Origin: Saprospiraceae bacterium
Lineage (GTDB): Bacteria > Bacteroidota > Bacteroidia > Chitinophagales > Saprospiraceae
DNA length: 63,142 bases
Assembly: GCA_020631405.1 (NCBI GenBank)
Contig: JAHDHH010000018.1
Coordinates: forward strand, 1-63,142
Direction: 5' to 3'
In this document: positions 52,389 through 61,741 of the stretch, piece after piece
Position numbering within the stretch: position 1 is the stretch's first letter
Layout of the letters: every line of letters starts with the position of its first letter
The notes under the pieces: model-generated
What the model was told of the DNA's origin: nothing
The model's input: only the letters and a program-made list of their open reading frames with translations
Database searches by the model: none
Made by a program: the position numbers and the translations under genes

Positions 52389-52886
52389 ATGGAGATTACA
52401 TCTATAGTAGCAGTAGATAAGCAAGGAGCTATTGGTAAGGGCAATGACATCCCTTGGTACCTTCCTGCTGACCTCAAGTATTTCAAAAAGAACACCATCA
52501 ACAAGTCTATTCTAATGGGTAGAAAGTGTTTTGACTCAATAGGTCGTCCACTCCCTAAGCGAAATAACATCATCGTCACACGTAATCCATTCTTCATCGT
52601 CTCAAATTGTATAGTTGTGCAAAGCATCGAAGAAGGCATGCACTGGGCTAAGGCCCAAGGCGAGGAAGAGTTGTGCATCATCGGTGGCGGTATGATCTAT
52701 GAGCAGACTATGCAGTTTTGGGATACTCTCAAGATTACAGAAGTAGACTTAGAGGTAGAAGATGCAGAGATATTCTTCCCAGAAATAGACTATAGCCAGT
52801 GGACCCTTGTCTTTGAAGAACACCATGAAAAAGACGAAAAGAACCCACATAACTGTACATTTAAAACCTATAAAAGGAAGAGATAG
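52389..52886 (+). CDS. folA: Dihydrofolate reductase
   Basis: The protein has 165 residues, the usual length. Family landmarks are VDKQGAIGKGNDIPWYLPADLKYFK (substrate loop, with the active-site Asp in PADL), ILMGRKCFDSIGRPLPKRNNIIVTRN (cofactor site) and CIIGGGMIYEQ. It reduces dihydrofolate to tetrahydrofolate with NADPH. It begins 2 bases after mrdA, and its stop overlaps the GTG start of the next gene by one base. thyA, the common partner, is not in the window. There is no sign of a resistant or fusion form. Confidence 0.95.
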   Translation: MEITSIVAVDKQGAIGKGNDIPWYLPADLKYFKKNTINKSILMGRKCFDSIGRPLPKRNNIIVTRNPFFIVSNCIVVQSIEEGMHWAKAQGEEELCIIGGGMIYEQTMQFWDTLKITEVDLEVEDAEIFFPEIDYSQWTLVFEEHHEKDEKNPHNCTFKTYKRKR

Positions 52887-54184
52887 TGCAATCACCAGAA
52901 GTTAAGATCCCTGAAGAATTGCTCCACTTCGTCTGGAGGTCAAAGCTCATTGATCTTAATGGGTTGCATACTACTAATGGACATAGCGTCCTAATCTTAG
53001 CCTTTGGTCACTACAACACTAACTCAGGTCCTGACTTTTTGAATGGAAGTATCAAACTTGGTACAACCACATGGTATGGACAAATAGAAATGCATGTTAA
53101 CTCTAGCGACTGGAACAAGCATAACCACAATCATGATCCCGCCTATGACAATGTCATATTACATGTCGTTTGGAATTATGATGCTGATATTAAGAGGAAG
53201 GATGGTACAATCATCCCTACGCTATGCCTTAAGGGATTGGTTAACTCAAAAATCATAGAAAACTATCATAGCCTAGCTGCAGCCGAGACCTGGGTATCTT
53301 GTCAGCAACAATTGCCTAGTCTAGACTTAGGCTTTGTCCCCTTATGGCTTTCTAGATTGTCAGTAGAGAGAATAGAATCCAAGACCGCGTGGTTTCGTGA
53401 TATTTGGATAGCCTCTGGAAAGGATTGGGATCAGACATTCTTCGTGGGGCTCAGTGCTGCTCTTGGACTCAGGGTCAATAAGGATGCCTTCAAAAGATTG
53501 GCAGAAGTCATCCCTCTCAGTCTACTCAATAAGTATAGCGACAACCTCCATCAATTAGAAGCCCTTCTTTTTGGTGGATCTGGATTACTTACTAATGTCA
53601 AGATAGACAGTGACTATACAGCCACTTTGTCAAAGGAATTTGCCTTTCTTAAACAAAAGCATCAACTCGCGACAATGTCCGAGGTAAATTGGAAGTTTTC
53701 GAAGCTCAGACCTGTCAACTTTCCAACTATACGTATAGCGCAATTAGCTAGGCTCATCTATGCTCGACCAAGACTCTTTAGCAATATCTTGACAGCAAGA
53801 ACTATTGAAGAGGTTGTTGGCTACTTTGACATCAGTATTGTGGATGGTTATTGGCATGACCACTATACATTTAAGCAAGAGCCGAGTGCTAAAAAAGCCA
53901 AAACAATAGGAAAAACACTGAAAGAAAGCCTCATTATCAACTTAATCGTGCCTTTATTGTTTCTTTATGGTAAAGAACTAGATGATCAGCGCTATTGTGA
54001 TACAAGTCTTGACTTATTAGAATCCATCAAACCGGAGTCTAATGCTATCATCAATAACTGGAGTGATCTCGGTATCAAAGCTCAGAATGCAAAGGAAAGC
54101 CAGGCCCTCCTACAATTAAAAAACAATTACTGCAGTCATAAGCAGTGTTTCAAGTGCCAGATCGGGTACAAAATCATTACCTAA
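52886..54184 (+). CDS. DUF2851 family protein
   Basis: The protein has 432 residues and a GTG start overlapping folA by one base. The N-terminal stretch ELLHFVWRSKLIDLNGLHTTNGHSV, then NSGPDFLNGSIKLGTTTWYGQIEMHVNSSDW and NVILHVVWNYD, is the hallmark of DUF2851, a family common in Bacteroidota with no assigned function. The C-terminus has a Cys cluster (CSHKQCFKCQIG, ~419-430) that could bind metal. The N-terminal pattern resembles a nuclease-like fold (PD and ExH), but this is only a suggestion. No signal peptide or membrane helix. Confidence 0.8.
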   Translation: MQSPEVKIPEELLHFVWRSKLIDLNGLHTTNGHSVLILAFGHYNTNSGPDFLNGSIKLGTTTWYGQIEMHVNSSDWNKHNHNHDPAYDNVILHVVWNYDADIKRKDGTIIPTLCLKGLVNSKIIENYHSLAAAETWVSCQQQLPSLDLGFVPLWLSRLSVERIESKTAWFRDIWIASGKDWDQTFFVGLSAALGLRVNKDAFKRLAEVIPLSLLNKYSDNLHQLEALLFGGSGLLTNVKIDSDYTATLSKEFAFLKQKHQLATMSEVNWKFSKLRPVNFPTIRIAQLARLIYARPRLFSNILTARTIEEVVGYFDISIVDGYWHDHYTFKQEPSAKKAKTIGKTLKESLIINLIVPLLFLYGKELDDQRYCDTSLDLLESIKPESNAIINNWSDLGIKAQNAKESQALLQLKNNYCSHKQCFKCQIGYKIIT

Positions 54185-54186
54185 CC

Positions 54187-55254
54187 ATGCAAGATAATAT
54201 TATCATCAAGGCTATCCTCTTCCCATTTTCTGTACTATACATGGGCTTGCTTGGATTGCGTAATGTCCTCTATGATGCTAAGTTACTTAAGTCGACACAG
54301 TTTAACCTGCCTGTAATCAATGTTGGTAATCTTGCCATTGGTGGAGCAGGAAAGACACCACATGTGGAGTACTTGATTAGGTTGCTCAGGCCCTATCTCA
54401 CTGTGGGAGTATTGAGTCGTGGTTATAAGCGAAAGTCCAAGGGTTTTAGACTAGTGAGAGCTCAGGATGGAGCCGATATTTCGGGAGATGAACCAAAGCA
54501 ATATGCAATGAAGTATCCCGATATTACTGTGGCAGTTGCAGAGAGTAGAAATACAGGAATTCCTGAAATGCTCAAGTATAATCCAGAGATCAATACAGTC
54601 ATCTTAGATGATGCTTACCAACATAGGTCAGTAGTGCCCTATCTGAATATTTTACTTACAGATTACAAAAAGGTCTACACTAAGGACTTACTCTTGCCAG
54701 CGGGAAGACTAAGGGAGTATGCCTCAGCTTCAGAACGAGCCAACCGCATCATCGTCACCAAGTGTCCACCTGATATGACTGAGCAAGACCGCCAAAGGAT
54801 ACTCAAGTCACTGGAGCCACTACCACACCAAAGAGTCTACTTCACCTACTACAAGTATTACGACCCATACTATATGTACAATGGTAGAGAAAAGCGCAAG
54901 CTCACAGAAGATACGGAGGTGATTTTGCTTTCTGCTATTGCCAATACTGACTATCTGGAGCAATATTTGGAATCTAGAACTGACCTTTTAAATAGCATCA
55001 AATTTGAAGATCACCACTATTTTACTGACTTTGATATCGAACGATTAGTCAAAATATTCAAAGAAGAGGATCAAAAAGATGCCATCATCTTAACAACAGA
55101 AAAGGATGCAACAAGGCTCCACCTACATAGCAAGACAATCTTAGAACATAAATTGCCCATATTTATCTTACCTTTGGAAGTCGAATTTCACTTTGGCGAA
55201 CGGGAAGTGTTTAATAAGGATATCAAAGACTTCCTCCTCGCATTTAAGTCTTAA
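54187..55254 (+). CDS. lpxK: Tetraacyldisaccharide 4'-kinase
   Basis: I choose the ATG at 54187 (355 residues), 2 bases after the upstream stop. A longer frame from 54145 would begin inside the previous gene. An N-terminal membrane-associated helix (~5-22) precedes the P-loop GNLAIGGAGKTPHVEYL. SRGYKRKSKGF, GDEPKQYAMKYP and LDDAYQHR are family motifs. LpxK phosphorylates the 4' position of the lipid A disaccharide at the inner membrane. The intact motifs show a normal lipid A pathway and an outer membrane with lipopolysaccharide. Confidence 0.93.
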   Translation: MQDNIIIKAILFPFSVLYMGLLGLRNVLYDAKLLKSTQFNLPVINVGNLAIGGAGKTPHVEYLIRLLRPYLTVGVLSRGYKRKSKGFRLVRAQDGADISGDEPKQYAMKYPDITVAVAESRNTGIPEMLKYNPEINTVILDDAYQHRSVVPYLNILLTDYKKVYTKDLLLPAGRLREYASASERANRIIVTKCPPDMTEQDRQRILKSLEPLPHQRVYFTYYKYYDPYYMYNGREKRKLTEDTEVILLSAIANTDYLEQYLESRTDLLNSIKFEDHHYFTDFDIERLVKIFKEEDQKDAIILTTEKDATRLHLHSKTILEHKLPIFILPLEVEFHFGEREVFNKDIKDFLLAFKS

Positions 55255-55260
55255 CACCTT

Positions 55261-56934
55261 ATGACTTTGAGACGAATTGGTTGTATTCTACTGTTGATAA
55301 TGTTAGGATATACTGGGATGTATGCCCAGTCTCCTCACTATCAGCGTAAGCAGTATCAAGGCTATATCCAACAGAAACTTGTAACTTTTCATGCCTCTGA
55401 CACAAGCAATATACACCAAGGTCTAGGTAATGTATGGAGGTCAGATTTATTACACGTAGTAGACCAGGGTTTGGGTCAGGATTCTACCTTACTTAACTAC
55501 CTTGCTAAGGATAACCCAGAGTACGTCTCTCGACCAAATCAAAATGTGAGACCTGGGATACTGAGACATTTTTACAAGGATGGGGCTTCTCTGCTCTCAG
55601 TTGAGCAAGACCACTTTGCCTTCTATCTCAACCCAATACTCAATGTCTCAGCAGGCAGAGAACAAGTTCAAGATGACCTTGTCTTTAGGAATACTAGAGG
55701 ATTCCAATTGAGAGGCTATGTCAATGACAAGGTCTATTTCTACACAGACTTACTAGAGACCCAAGCTAATTTTCTATCTTATCAGAAGAGTAGGTTTGAC
55801 ACTTACTCAGCTATAGATGGTCAGGGCTTTTTCAAACCATACAATAGTAGTGTCTCAGCCTTAAAGGGTTATGACTTTCTCAATGCAAGGGGCTATCTCG
55901 GTGTACCTATCACTCAGAATATCACGTTCGAAATCGGACATGGCAACCACTTTGTCGGACATGGTTACCACTCACTGTTACTCAATGACTATGGCAACAA
56001 TTACTTTTATGTGAGCCTAGATACAAGGGTGTGGAAGTTGCATTACAAGAATGTATTTGCAGAATTGGCAGCGCAATCTAGCAATCTTACAGGATCGACA
56101 TTCTTACTACCTAAGAAGTATATGGCTGCCCATTATTTGAGTTATAAACCTGCACGCTGGCTAGAAGTTGGTTTGTACGAAGCAGTAGTATTTAGTAGAG
56201 AAGATCACTTTGAGTTTCAGTACCTCAATCCAATCATCTTATATAGGACGGTCGAGCAATTTCTGGATAGCCCTGACAATGTCCTCCTTGGTCTCAACTG
56301 GAAGATACAAGCGAGTCAGACATGGTCTATCTATGGGCAAGTCCTCTTGGACGAATTGAAAATAGGCGAGCTATTCGACGATGCTGGGTGGTGGGGCAAT
56401 AAGTATGCAGTCCAAGTTGGAAGCAGGTTATACAACGCCTTTGGGATATCAGGTCTAGACCTCCAAGCTGAGTACAATATCGTCAGACCTTTTACCTACA
56501 GCCACCTTTGGCCATTGGAAGACAATCCTACTATTAGCACCTCGAATTATAGCCACTTTAGTCAGACACTAGCACACCCACTTGGTAGCAATTTTCAAGA
56601 AGTACTTATCAATTTGAGATATCAATACAATGCTAAACTCTTCGCCACAGCAAAGGTATTCTATGCTCAGAAAGGATTTAATAGTGATGGAATTAACTAT
56701 GGGTCAGATATATTACTACCGAATGGTTCACGGGATGGTAACTTTGGCCACAGCTTACTGCAAGGACAACAAAGAGATATCATGCATGCCAGCCTTGAGC
56801 TGAATTATATGCTTTATCATAATATAGTATTAAAGAGCACAGTTACACTACATGATGACTCTGCTACTGGGCGGTCTAGGTATTTTGGGATCAGCATACT
56901 AGTAAATAGCTTTGATTACCAGCTCGATTATTAA
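55261..56934 (+). CDS. Wzi/RemB-like outer-membrane beta-barrel protein
   Basis: The protein has 557 residues. The signal peptide (~1-22, ending MYAQ) is followed by a helical N-terminal part and a long series of alternating beta strands (NITFEIGHGNHFVGHGYHSLLL, WLEVGLYEAVVFSR, LNWKIQASQTWSIYGQVLLDE) consistent with an 18-strand-type barrel. It ends DYQLDY, with a terminal Tyr as outer-membrane proteins prefer. The conserved GHGNHFVGHGYHSLLL and FEFQYLNPIILYR are shared with proteins named capsule assembly Wzi or gliding-associated RemB in Bacteroidota. Wzi holds capsule at the surface. The Wzz-like gene 7 bases downstream fits a surface-polysaccharide role. Confidence 0.7.
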   Translation: MTLRRIGCILLLIMLGYTGMYAQSPHYQRKQYQGYIQQKLVTFHASDTSNIHQGLGNVWRSDLLHVVDQGLGQDSTLLNYLAKDNPEYVSRPNQNVRPGILRHFYKDGASLLSVEQDHFAFYLNPILNVSAGREQVQDDLVFRNTRGFQLRGYVNDKVYFYTDLLETQANFLSYQKSRFDTYSAIDGQGFFKPYNSSVSALKGYDFLNARGYLGVPITQNITFEIGHGNHFVGHGYHSLLLNDYGNNYFYVSLDTRVWKLHYKNVFAELAAQSSNLTGSTFLLPKKYMAAHYLSYKPARWLEVGLYEAVVFSREDHFEFQYLNPIILYRTVEQFLDSPDNVLLGLNWKIQASQTWSIYGQVLLDELKIGELFDDAGWWGNKYAVQVGSRLYNAFGISGLDLQAEYNIVRPFTYSHLWPLEDNPTISTSNYSHFSQTLAHPLGSNFQEVLINLRYQYNAKLFATAKVFYAQKGFNSDGINYGSDILLPNGSRDGNFGHSLLQGQQRDIMHASLELNYMLYHNIVLKSTVTLHDDSATGRSRYFGISILVNSFDYQLDY

Positions 56935-56941
56935 AAACACA

Positions 56942-58051
56942 ATGAAAACTCAACACAATACTAACTATACAGAGGAGGATGTATCCTTAAAAGAGGTCAT
57001 TCTGACGATATCTGATTATACCAAAGAGGTCTGGTCTAGGAAGTTCTTGGTGATGTTCGTTACAACCATCAGTGTGATAGGCTTTGTAGTGGTTGCTTTT
57101 TTGACAAGGCCCACTTTTCCTGGGGTGTTGACATTCATGGTCAACGAAGAAGACTCTAGCGGAAGTAATATTTCAGGTCTCCTTGGGCAGTTCGGGATTG
57201 GTGGAAGTACAGAATATAACTTAGATAAGATTTTAGAGCTCTCTAAGTCAAGAAGAATCTCTCAAAATATCTTGTTTGATTCCATTTCCGTCAATGGGAA
57301 GGCAGATATGATTGCTAATCATACTATTGACTATCTGGAGAGTGAAGGGGAGTGGGGTGAGCTCAGTTTGTTGTATAAGCTCCTCTACGGAGATGATCCT
57401 CTACCCTTGAAGGGATTTAGATTCAAGCAAGTGGACGAATCAACATTTGGAGCCTTAGAGAATAAAGCGCTTAAAGCCTTGCACATTAAGTTAGCAGGGA
57501 CGCCTGATGGAGGAAAGATTGGTATAGTGACTACTGATTATTCAGAAGACAGCGGGATCATGAAGCTAATTGCAGACACCAAAAGACCAGAATTGTCTAT
57601 CGGCCTATCCAAGCACCTCTATGAAGAGCTCAGTCGATATTATATTGAAAAAGCTACAGAAAAACACAAGAATACATTTGATATCGTCAAGCTTAAGTCT
57701 GACTCTATAGCTGCAGCACTCAATGCAGCTCAGTATAACCTAGCTAGCTTCAATGACAAGAATCAGAACATATTTAGGAGTAAGGACAAACTTACTGAGC
57801 AACGCTACATCATCGAGATAGAGAAACTCATGGCCATGTATGCCAAGACTGAAGAAAACCTCCAAATCGCAGACTTTACCTTAAAAAATAAGACACCATA
57901 TATCGATGTGATTGATGAGCCGATCTTGCCATTAATCGCTAATAGGCCATCACTAGTACAAGCTATCATCAAAGGTTTATTACTTGGTCTATTCCTTAGC
58001 CTTGGATATATAGTCTTTAGGAAGATACTCAGGGATATCATGTCAGCATAG
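56942..58051 (+). CDS. Wzz-like chain-length or export regulator
   Basis: I use the ATG at 56942 (369 residues); an upstream in-frame start lies inside the previous gene. A cytoplasmic start is followed by a membrane helix (~31-53), a periplasmic region with a coiled coil (~230-300), and a second membrane helix (~338-358) preceded by a Pro-rich DEPILPLIANRPSL. This two-helix plan and the Pro-rich motif match the Wzz/PCP family that sets polysaccharide chain length. No C-terminal tyrosine-kinase domain is present. It ends the run of genes that started at mreB; a Wza-type export pore and a polymerase are not nearby. Confidence 0.8.
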   Translation: MKTQHNTNYTEEDVSLKEVILTISDYTKEVWSRKFLVMFVTTISVIGFVVVAFLTRPTFPGVLTFMVNEEDSSGSNISGLLGQFGIGGSTEYNLDKILELSKSRRISQNILFDSISVNGKADMIANHTIDYLESEGEWGELSLLYKLLYGDDPLPLKGFRFKQVDESTFGALENKALKALHIKLAGTPDGGKIGIVTTDYSEDSGIMKLIADTKRPELSIGLSKHLYEELSRYYIEKATEKHKNTFDIVKLKSDSIAAALNAAQYNLASFNDKNQNIFRSKDKLTEQRYIIEIEKLMAMYAKTEENLQIADFTLKNKTPYIDVIDEPILPLIANRPSLVQAIIKGLLLGLFLSLGYIVFRKILRDIMSA

Positions 58052-58156
58052 ACTATTGAATAGCAGTAAGCATAACAGCATTACTGCTAACGATTATGTC
58101 ACGCAATGAATGAGTCTTAAGCCTGAATAATTATCAGTAAAGAAAGATGAAGCCTA

Positions 58157-60748
58157 TTAGTCTGGCTCGAATCCAAGTACTATACTGAAGTTACCAAATG
58201 TCTGTGGATTGTCAAATCCCCAACCGTAGTCAAATCCAAGTAGACCGAACATTGGTAAGAATACTCTTAGTCCACCACCGGCAGATCTTCGCATCTCGAA
58301 TGGGTTGAAATTCTTAAATCCAATCCACGAATTACCACCTTGGACGAATCCATGTAAGTAGATAGTACTACTAGGATTAGTAGATATTGGATACCTGAGT
58401 TCTAGTGTAGCTTTATTGAATATAGAGGCTCCACCTCTATTGTTATTTGCCTCAATGTCGGTAGTCTCGTACCCTCTTAGTGAGATGATGTCTCTACCTG
58501 TAATACCTACATTTTGATTAGAAAGTCCATCACCACCTAGCTCGAATCTTTCGAATGGTCCGATCCCGATATCATCATTGTAATATCCTAGGATACCAAA
58601 CTTGAGGTTAGCAGCTAAGACCAACTTGCCAACTATACTATAGTACCACTCAGCATCAAACCTCCACTTATGATATTCCAAAAACTTGAATCTCTGTGAA
58701 AGTTTAGCTGCATCAAAAGCCGCATCATAGTCAGCATCTGTTGCTGGGTTTGCTGGTCCTCTATCAAAGTCTATAGTTCTTCTGATTTCGTCTTCGTCAT
58801 CAGGAGAAAGTGTACCAACTGTCAAGTCTTTCTTGAAGAGTGAGTATGGAGGTGTTACCTTTAGAGATAGTGACATCCTTGACCCACTTGTCGGGTAGAT
58901 AGGCTCACTGATTGAGCTTCTTGAGAAAGTCTGAGTCAAACTAATGTTGTTAAACTTACCACTTGTCACAGGGACATTGTCTACAAAGAACCCAGAGAAG
59001 CTATAATTGTCAAGTATGATATTCTCATAAGTCAGTGTAGTACTTGATGAGAAGAAGTCATCTGGCCACTTCAATTGTCTTCCCAGACCTGCGAATACTC
59101 TGACAATATTCAATTGACCTTGGTTCAAGAGTGAGTAATCACTACCTGTATAGACTGCACCCACTGTAAATGAGTTAGGCTTTTTGCCACCTAGCCAAGG
59201 CTCGGTGAAACTGATATTTGCTGATCGGAAAAATCTGCTGTTGGATTGGACTCTGACTGAAAACTTTTGTCCATCACCCTGTGGTAGTGGATTCCATTTA
59301 GACCTATCTCTAATATTTCTGAGTGAGAAATTATTGAAGGCTAGACCTAGTGTCCCAATTAATCCTTGGAATCCTCCATAACCAGCTGATAGTTCTAATT
59401 GGTCAGACGGCCTCTCTTCTAAGACATAGTTGATATCTACCGTGCCTCTCTCTTGATTGACTGGTGTCTGGATATCCATAGTCTCAGGGTTGAAGTAACC
59501 AAGGTTTGAGATTTCTCTTTGTGATCTGATGATGTCTGATCGGCTAAATTTTTGACCAGGATGAGTCCTAATAGCTCTTCTGATGACATGCTCATGTGTC
59601 CTGTCATTGCCTGCAATAGTAACCTGGTCGATAGTTGCTTGTGGTCCTTCGTAGATCCTCATTTCGATGTCTACGCTGTCATTTTGCACAGCCACCTCTA
59701 CTGGTTGTACATCAAAAAATAAGTAACCATCATCGAGGTACAATGATGAGATGTCTCTACCATCTTGAGAAAATCTCAACCTCTTTTCCAACAATTCTGG
59801 GTTGAATACGTCACCCTTGGCTAATCCTAAGATGGTATTGAGCTGGTCATCGTTATACTTAGAGTTTCCCTTCCAAGTGATATCTCTAAATAGGAAGACA
59901 TTCCCTTCTTTAATGACCATGTCAATCATCAACTCACCTTCCTTGTTTCTGTAAACAGAGTCAGAGACGATTTTTGCATTTTTATATCCTCTAGTATTGT
60001 AGAAAGCTATCAAGCTCTGCTTATCTCCTTCGTAGTCTTCTTTGACAAACTTCGACTTTTTAAAGATTGCCTTTTTCTGCTTTGTCTCTTTAAGTTTTCT
60101 CCTGAGTTTTCCCTCTTTGAAAGCTGTGACACCTTCGAAGTTGATGTTGTCTATTTTTACTCTTTCCTTAGGATTGATGTCTACGATTAGTCTTACAGCA
60201 TTGTCTATATCCTTGTCAGGTATCTCTCTAATCTTCACCTTAGTGTCTAGGAATCCCTTACCCATGAAGTAGTCTATGATCTTGATAGTCACGAGTTGTT
60301 TTCTATCGTCGGTAATGATGCTTCCTTTTGATAGGACATCTTCGACAATAGTATTCAACTCATCATGGTGAACTTTCTTGACTCCCTTAAATGAATGCTT
60401 GGAGTATGTTGGTCTCTCTCTCAAGAAGATTTCTAAAAACAATAAGTCACTTTCTATCTTCTCTTGTAAGATCTGAACATCATCAAATAACCTCAGTTTC
60501 CAGAGTGATTTTACAGCATTAGGAATATCGTCTCCTGGTATTCTTACCTTGCTGCCTACTTGTAGTCCTGATATTGTCAAGATAGCATTTCTATCCCTTG
60601 TCTCAGCTCCGACTACATTGACGCCACCTATTTCGTATTCTTTTACTTCTGAATAGTCAAAAGTCTCCACATCGTCATATTGTTGTGCAATACTTACAGT
60701 AGATAGACTGAGAAAAACTAATATTATTATGAATTGAAATATCTTCAT
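58157..60748 (-). CDS. bamA: Outer-membrane protein assembly factor BamA
   Basis: The protein has 863 residues, somewhat longer than E. coli BamA. The signal peptide (~1-21) is followed by five POTRA domains (~30-455; for example VGAETRDRNAILTISGLQVGSKV and YEGPQATIDQVTIAGNDRTHEHVIRRAIRTHPG) and a C-terminal 16-strand barrel with VRxF-like loop elements (GLRVFLPMFGLLGFDYGWGFD). It ends GFEPD rather than an aromatic residue. It inserts beta-barrel proteins into the outer membrane, including the Wzi-like barrel next door and T9SS pores. uppS lies 68 bases upstream on the same strand, an arrangement common in Bacteroidota. Confidence 0.93.
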   Translation of the reverse strand: MKIFQFIIILVFLSLSTVSIAQQYDDVETFDYSEVKEYEIGGVNVVGAETRDRNAILTISGLQVGSKVRIPGDDIPNAVKSLWKLRLFDDVQILQEKIESDLLFLEIFLRERPTYSKHSFKGVKKVHHDELNTIVEDVLSKGSIITDDRKQLVTIKIIDYFMGKGFLDTKVKIREIPDKDIDNAVRLIVDINPKERVKIDNINFEGVTAFKEGKLRRKLKETKQKKAIFKKSKFVKEDYEGDKQSLIAFYNTRGYKNAKIVSDSVYRNKEGELMIDMVIKEGNVFLFRDITWKGNSKYNDDQLNTILGLAKGDVFNPELLEKRLRFSQDGRDISSLYLDDGYLFFDVQPVEVAVQNDSVDIEMRIYEGPQATIDQVTIAGNDRTHEHVIRRAIRTHPGQKFSRSDIIRSQREISNLGYFNPETMDIQTPVNQERGTVDINYVLEERPSDQLELSAGYGGFQGLIGTLGLAFNNFSLRNIRDRSKWNPLPQGDGQKFSVRVQSNSRFFRSANISFTEPWLGGKKPNSFTVGAVYTGSDYSLLNQGQLNIVRVFAGLGRQLKWPDDFFSSSTTLTYENIILDNYSFSGFFVDNVPVTSGKFNNISLTQTFSRSSISEPIYPTSGSRMSLSLKVTPPYSLFKKDLTVGTLSPDDEDEIRRTIDFDRGPANPATDADYDAAFDAAKLSQRFKFLEYHKWRFDAEWYYSIVGKLVLAANLKFGILGYYNDDIGIGPFERFELGGDGLSNQNVGITGRDIISLRGYETTDIEANNNRGGASIFNKATLELRYPISTNPSSTIYLHGFVQGGNSWIGFKNFNPFEMRRSAGGGLRVFLPMFGLLGFDYGWGFDNPQTFGNFSIVLGFEPD

Positions 60749-60816
60749 GATTGCTGTAATCTTCTGATTTTAAGGTGTGTAAAGGTCTACTTTTTTTAGT
60801 AATTACTGACTTAAAT

Positions 60817-61566
60817 CTATGTTATTGTCAGTTGCTCACTTGTTTTTCCAAATCGACGTTCTCTATTTTGGAAGTCAAGGATGGCTTCGTAGAGGTGTTC
60901 ACGATTAAAGTCTGGCCAGTATGTCTCTGTGAAATACAATTCTGAATAGGCTATTTGCCAGAGCAAAAAGTTGCTAATCCTCTGCTCGCCACTAGTTCTA
61001 ATGAGGAGTTCTGGATCAGGTATACCTGAGGTAGTCAGATGCTTATCTATGGTATCTGCGTTGATGCTATCCAAGGTAAGCTTGCCCTCTGATACTTGCT
61101 GGGCAATAGACTTGGTGGCGTTGATCATTTCTTCTTTAGCACTATAATTGAGAGCTAGGTTCAGTACCATTCTGTCATTGTTTGCTGTAGCTGCTATTCC
61201 TTCCATCAATGTATCATACGTCTTAGAAGGGAGTTTGCTTAGGTTACCAATGGCAGATAACCTGATATTGTTATCATTGAGAGTCTTCAGTTCTCGTTTG
61301 ACGGTTTCGACAAGGAGGGTCATCAGAGCATTGACTTCTAGAGCTGGTCTGCTCCAGTTTTCAGTAGAAAAAGCATAAAGGGTCAAGTATTGGATTCCTA
61401 TTTCTGCACTTGCCTCCGACACCTCTCTGACAGCAGTTACCCCATTTTTATGACCGAATACTCGAGGCATGTTTCTATGCTTAGCCCATCTGCCATTCCC
61501 ATCCATGATGATGGCAATATGCTTTGGAAGCTTCTCTAGGTTTAATTGGTCTTTTAGTAATGACAT
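60817..61566 (-). CDS. uppS: Isoprenyl (undecaprenyl) diphosphate synthase
   Basis: I use the ATG at 61566 (249 residues); a TTG two codons earlier is possible. The cis-prenyltransferase motifs are complete: IIMDGNGRWAKHR with catalytic D22, RVFGHKNG, YAFSTENWSRP, and the C-terminal DPELLIRTSGEQRISNFLLWQIAYSE. It builds undecaprenyl diphosphate from IPP and FPP for peptidoglycan and surface polysaccharide. It is soluble, membrane-associated. It precedes bamA on the same strand. A -7-like box lies about 30 bases upstream. Its IPP supply links it to whichever isoprenoid route the cell uses. Confidence 0.96.
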   Translation of the reverse strand: MSLLKDQLNLEKLPKHIAIIMDGNGRWAKHRNMPRVFGHKNGVTAVREVSEASAEIGIQYLTLYAFSTENWSRPALEVNALMTLLVETVKRELKTLNDNNIRLSAIGNLSKLPSKTYDTLMEGIAATANNDRMVLNLALNYSAKEEMINATKSIAQQVSEGKLTLDSINADTIDKHLTTSGIPDPELLIRTSGEQRISNFLLWQIAYSELYFTETYWPDFNREHLYEAILDFQNRERRFGKTSEQLTIT

Positions 61567-61596
61567 GGTCAATGTTGCTATGTTGCACTAAGTGTA

Positions 61597-61604
61597 CAAA
61601 ATTA
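61597..61604 (-). promoter_or_regulatory. Candidate -7 box of uppS
   Basis: On the minus strand this reads TAATTTTG, an exact TAnnTTTG match about 30 bases before the ATG at 61566. No TTG is seen at the standard distance upstream. Confidence 0.35.
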
Positions 61605-61711
61605 ACTTATTTTTTCGGTGATTCAGTTTAATCCTTGACTAGTAAATCGACTAAACATCACCTAATCGTGTAAAATGTGGGACATACTTAGTCATTAGCC
61701 CTAAACCTCAC

Positions 61712-61719
61712 TATCTTTG
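61712..61719 (+). promoter_or_regulatory. Candidate -7 box of the WecA/MraY-type gene
   Basis: TATCTTTG exactly matches TAnnTTTG, 22 bases before the TTG start at 61742, which gives a short leader. No clear -33 TTG is seen at the normal spacing. Confidence 0.4.
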
Positions 61720-61741
61720 AACGAAGAAACAAGCAAATCTT

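Noticed and set aside
58150..58180. tRNA-like string GGCTCGAATCC
   Set aside because: It lies in the 3' coding end of bamA; no cloverleaf arms or acceptor stem can be formed around it.
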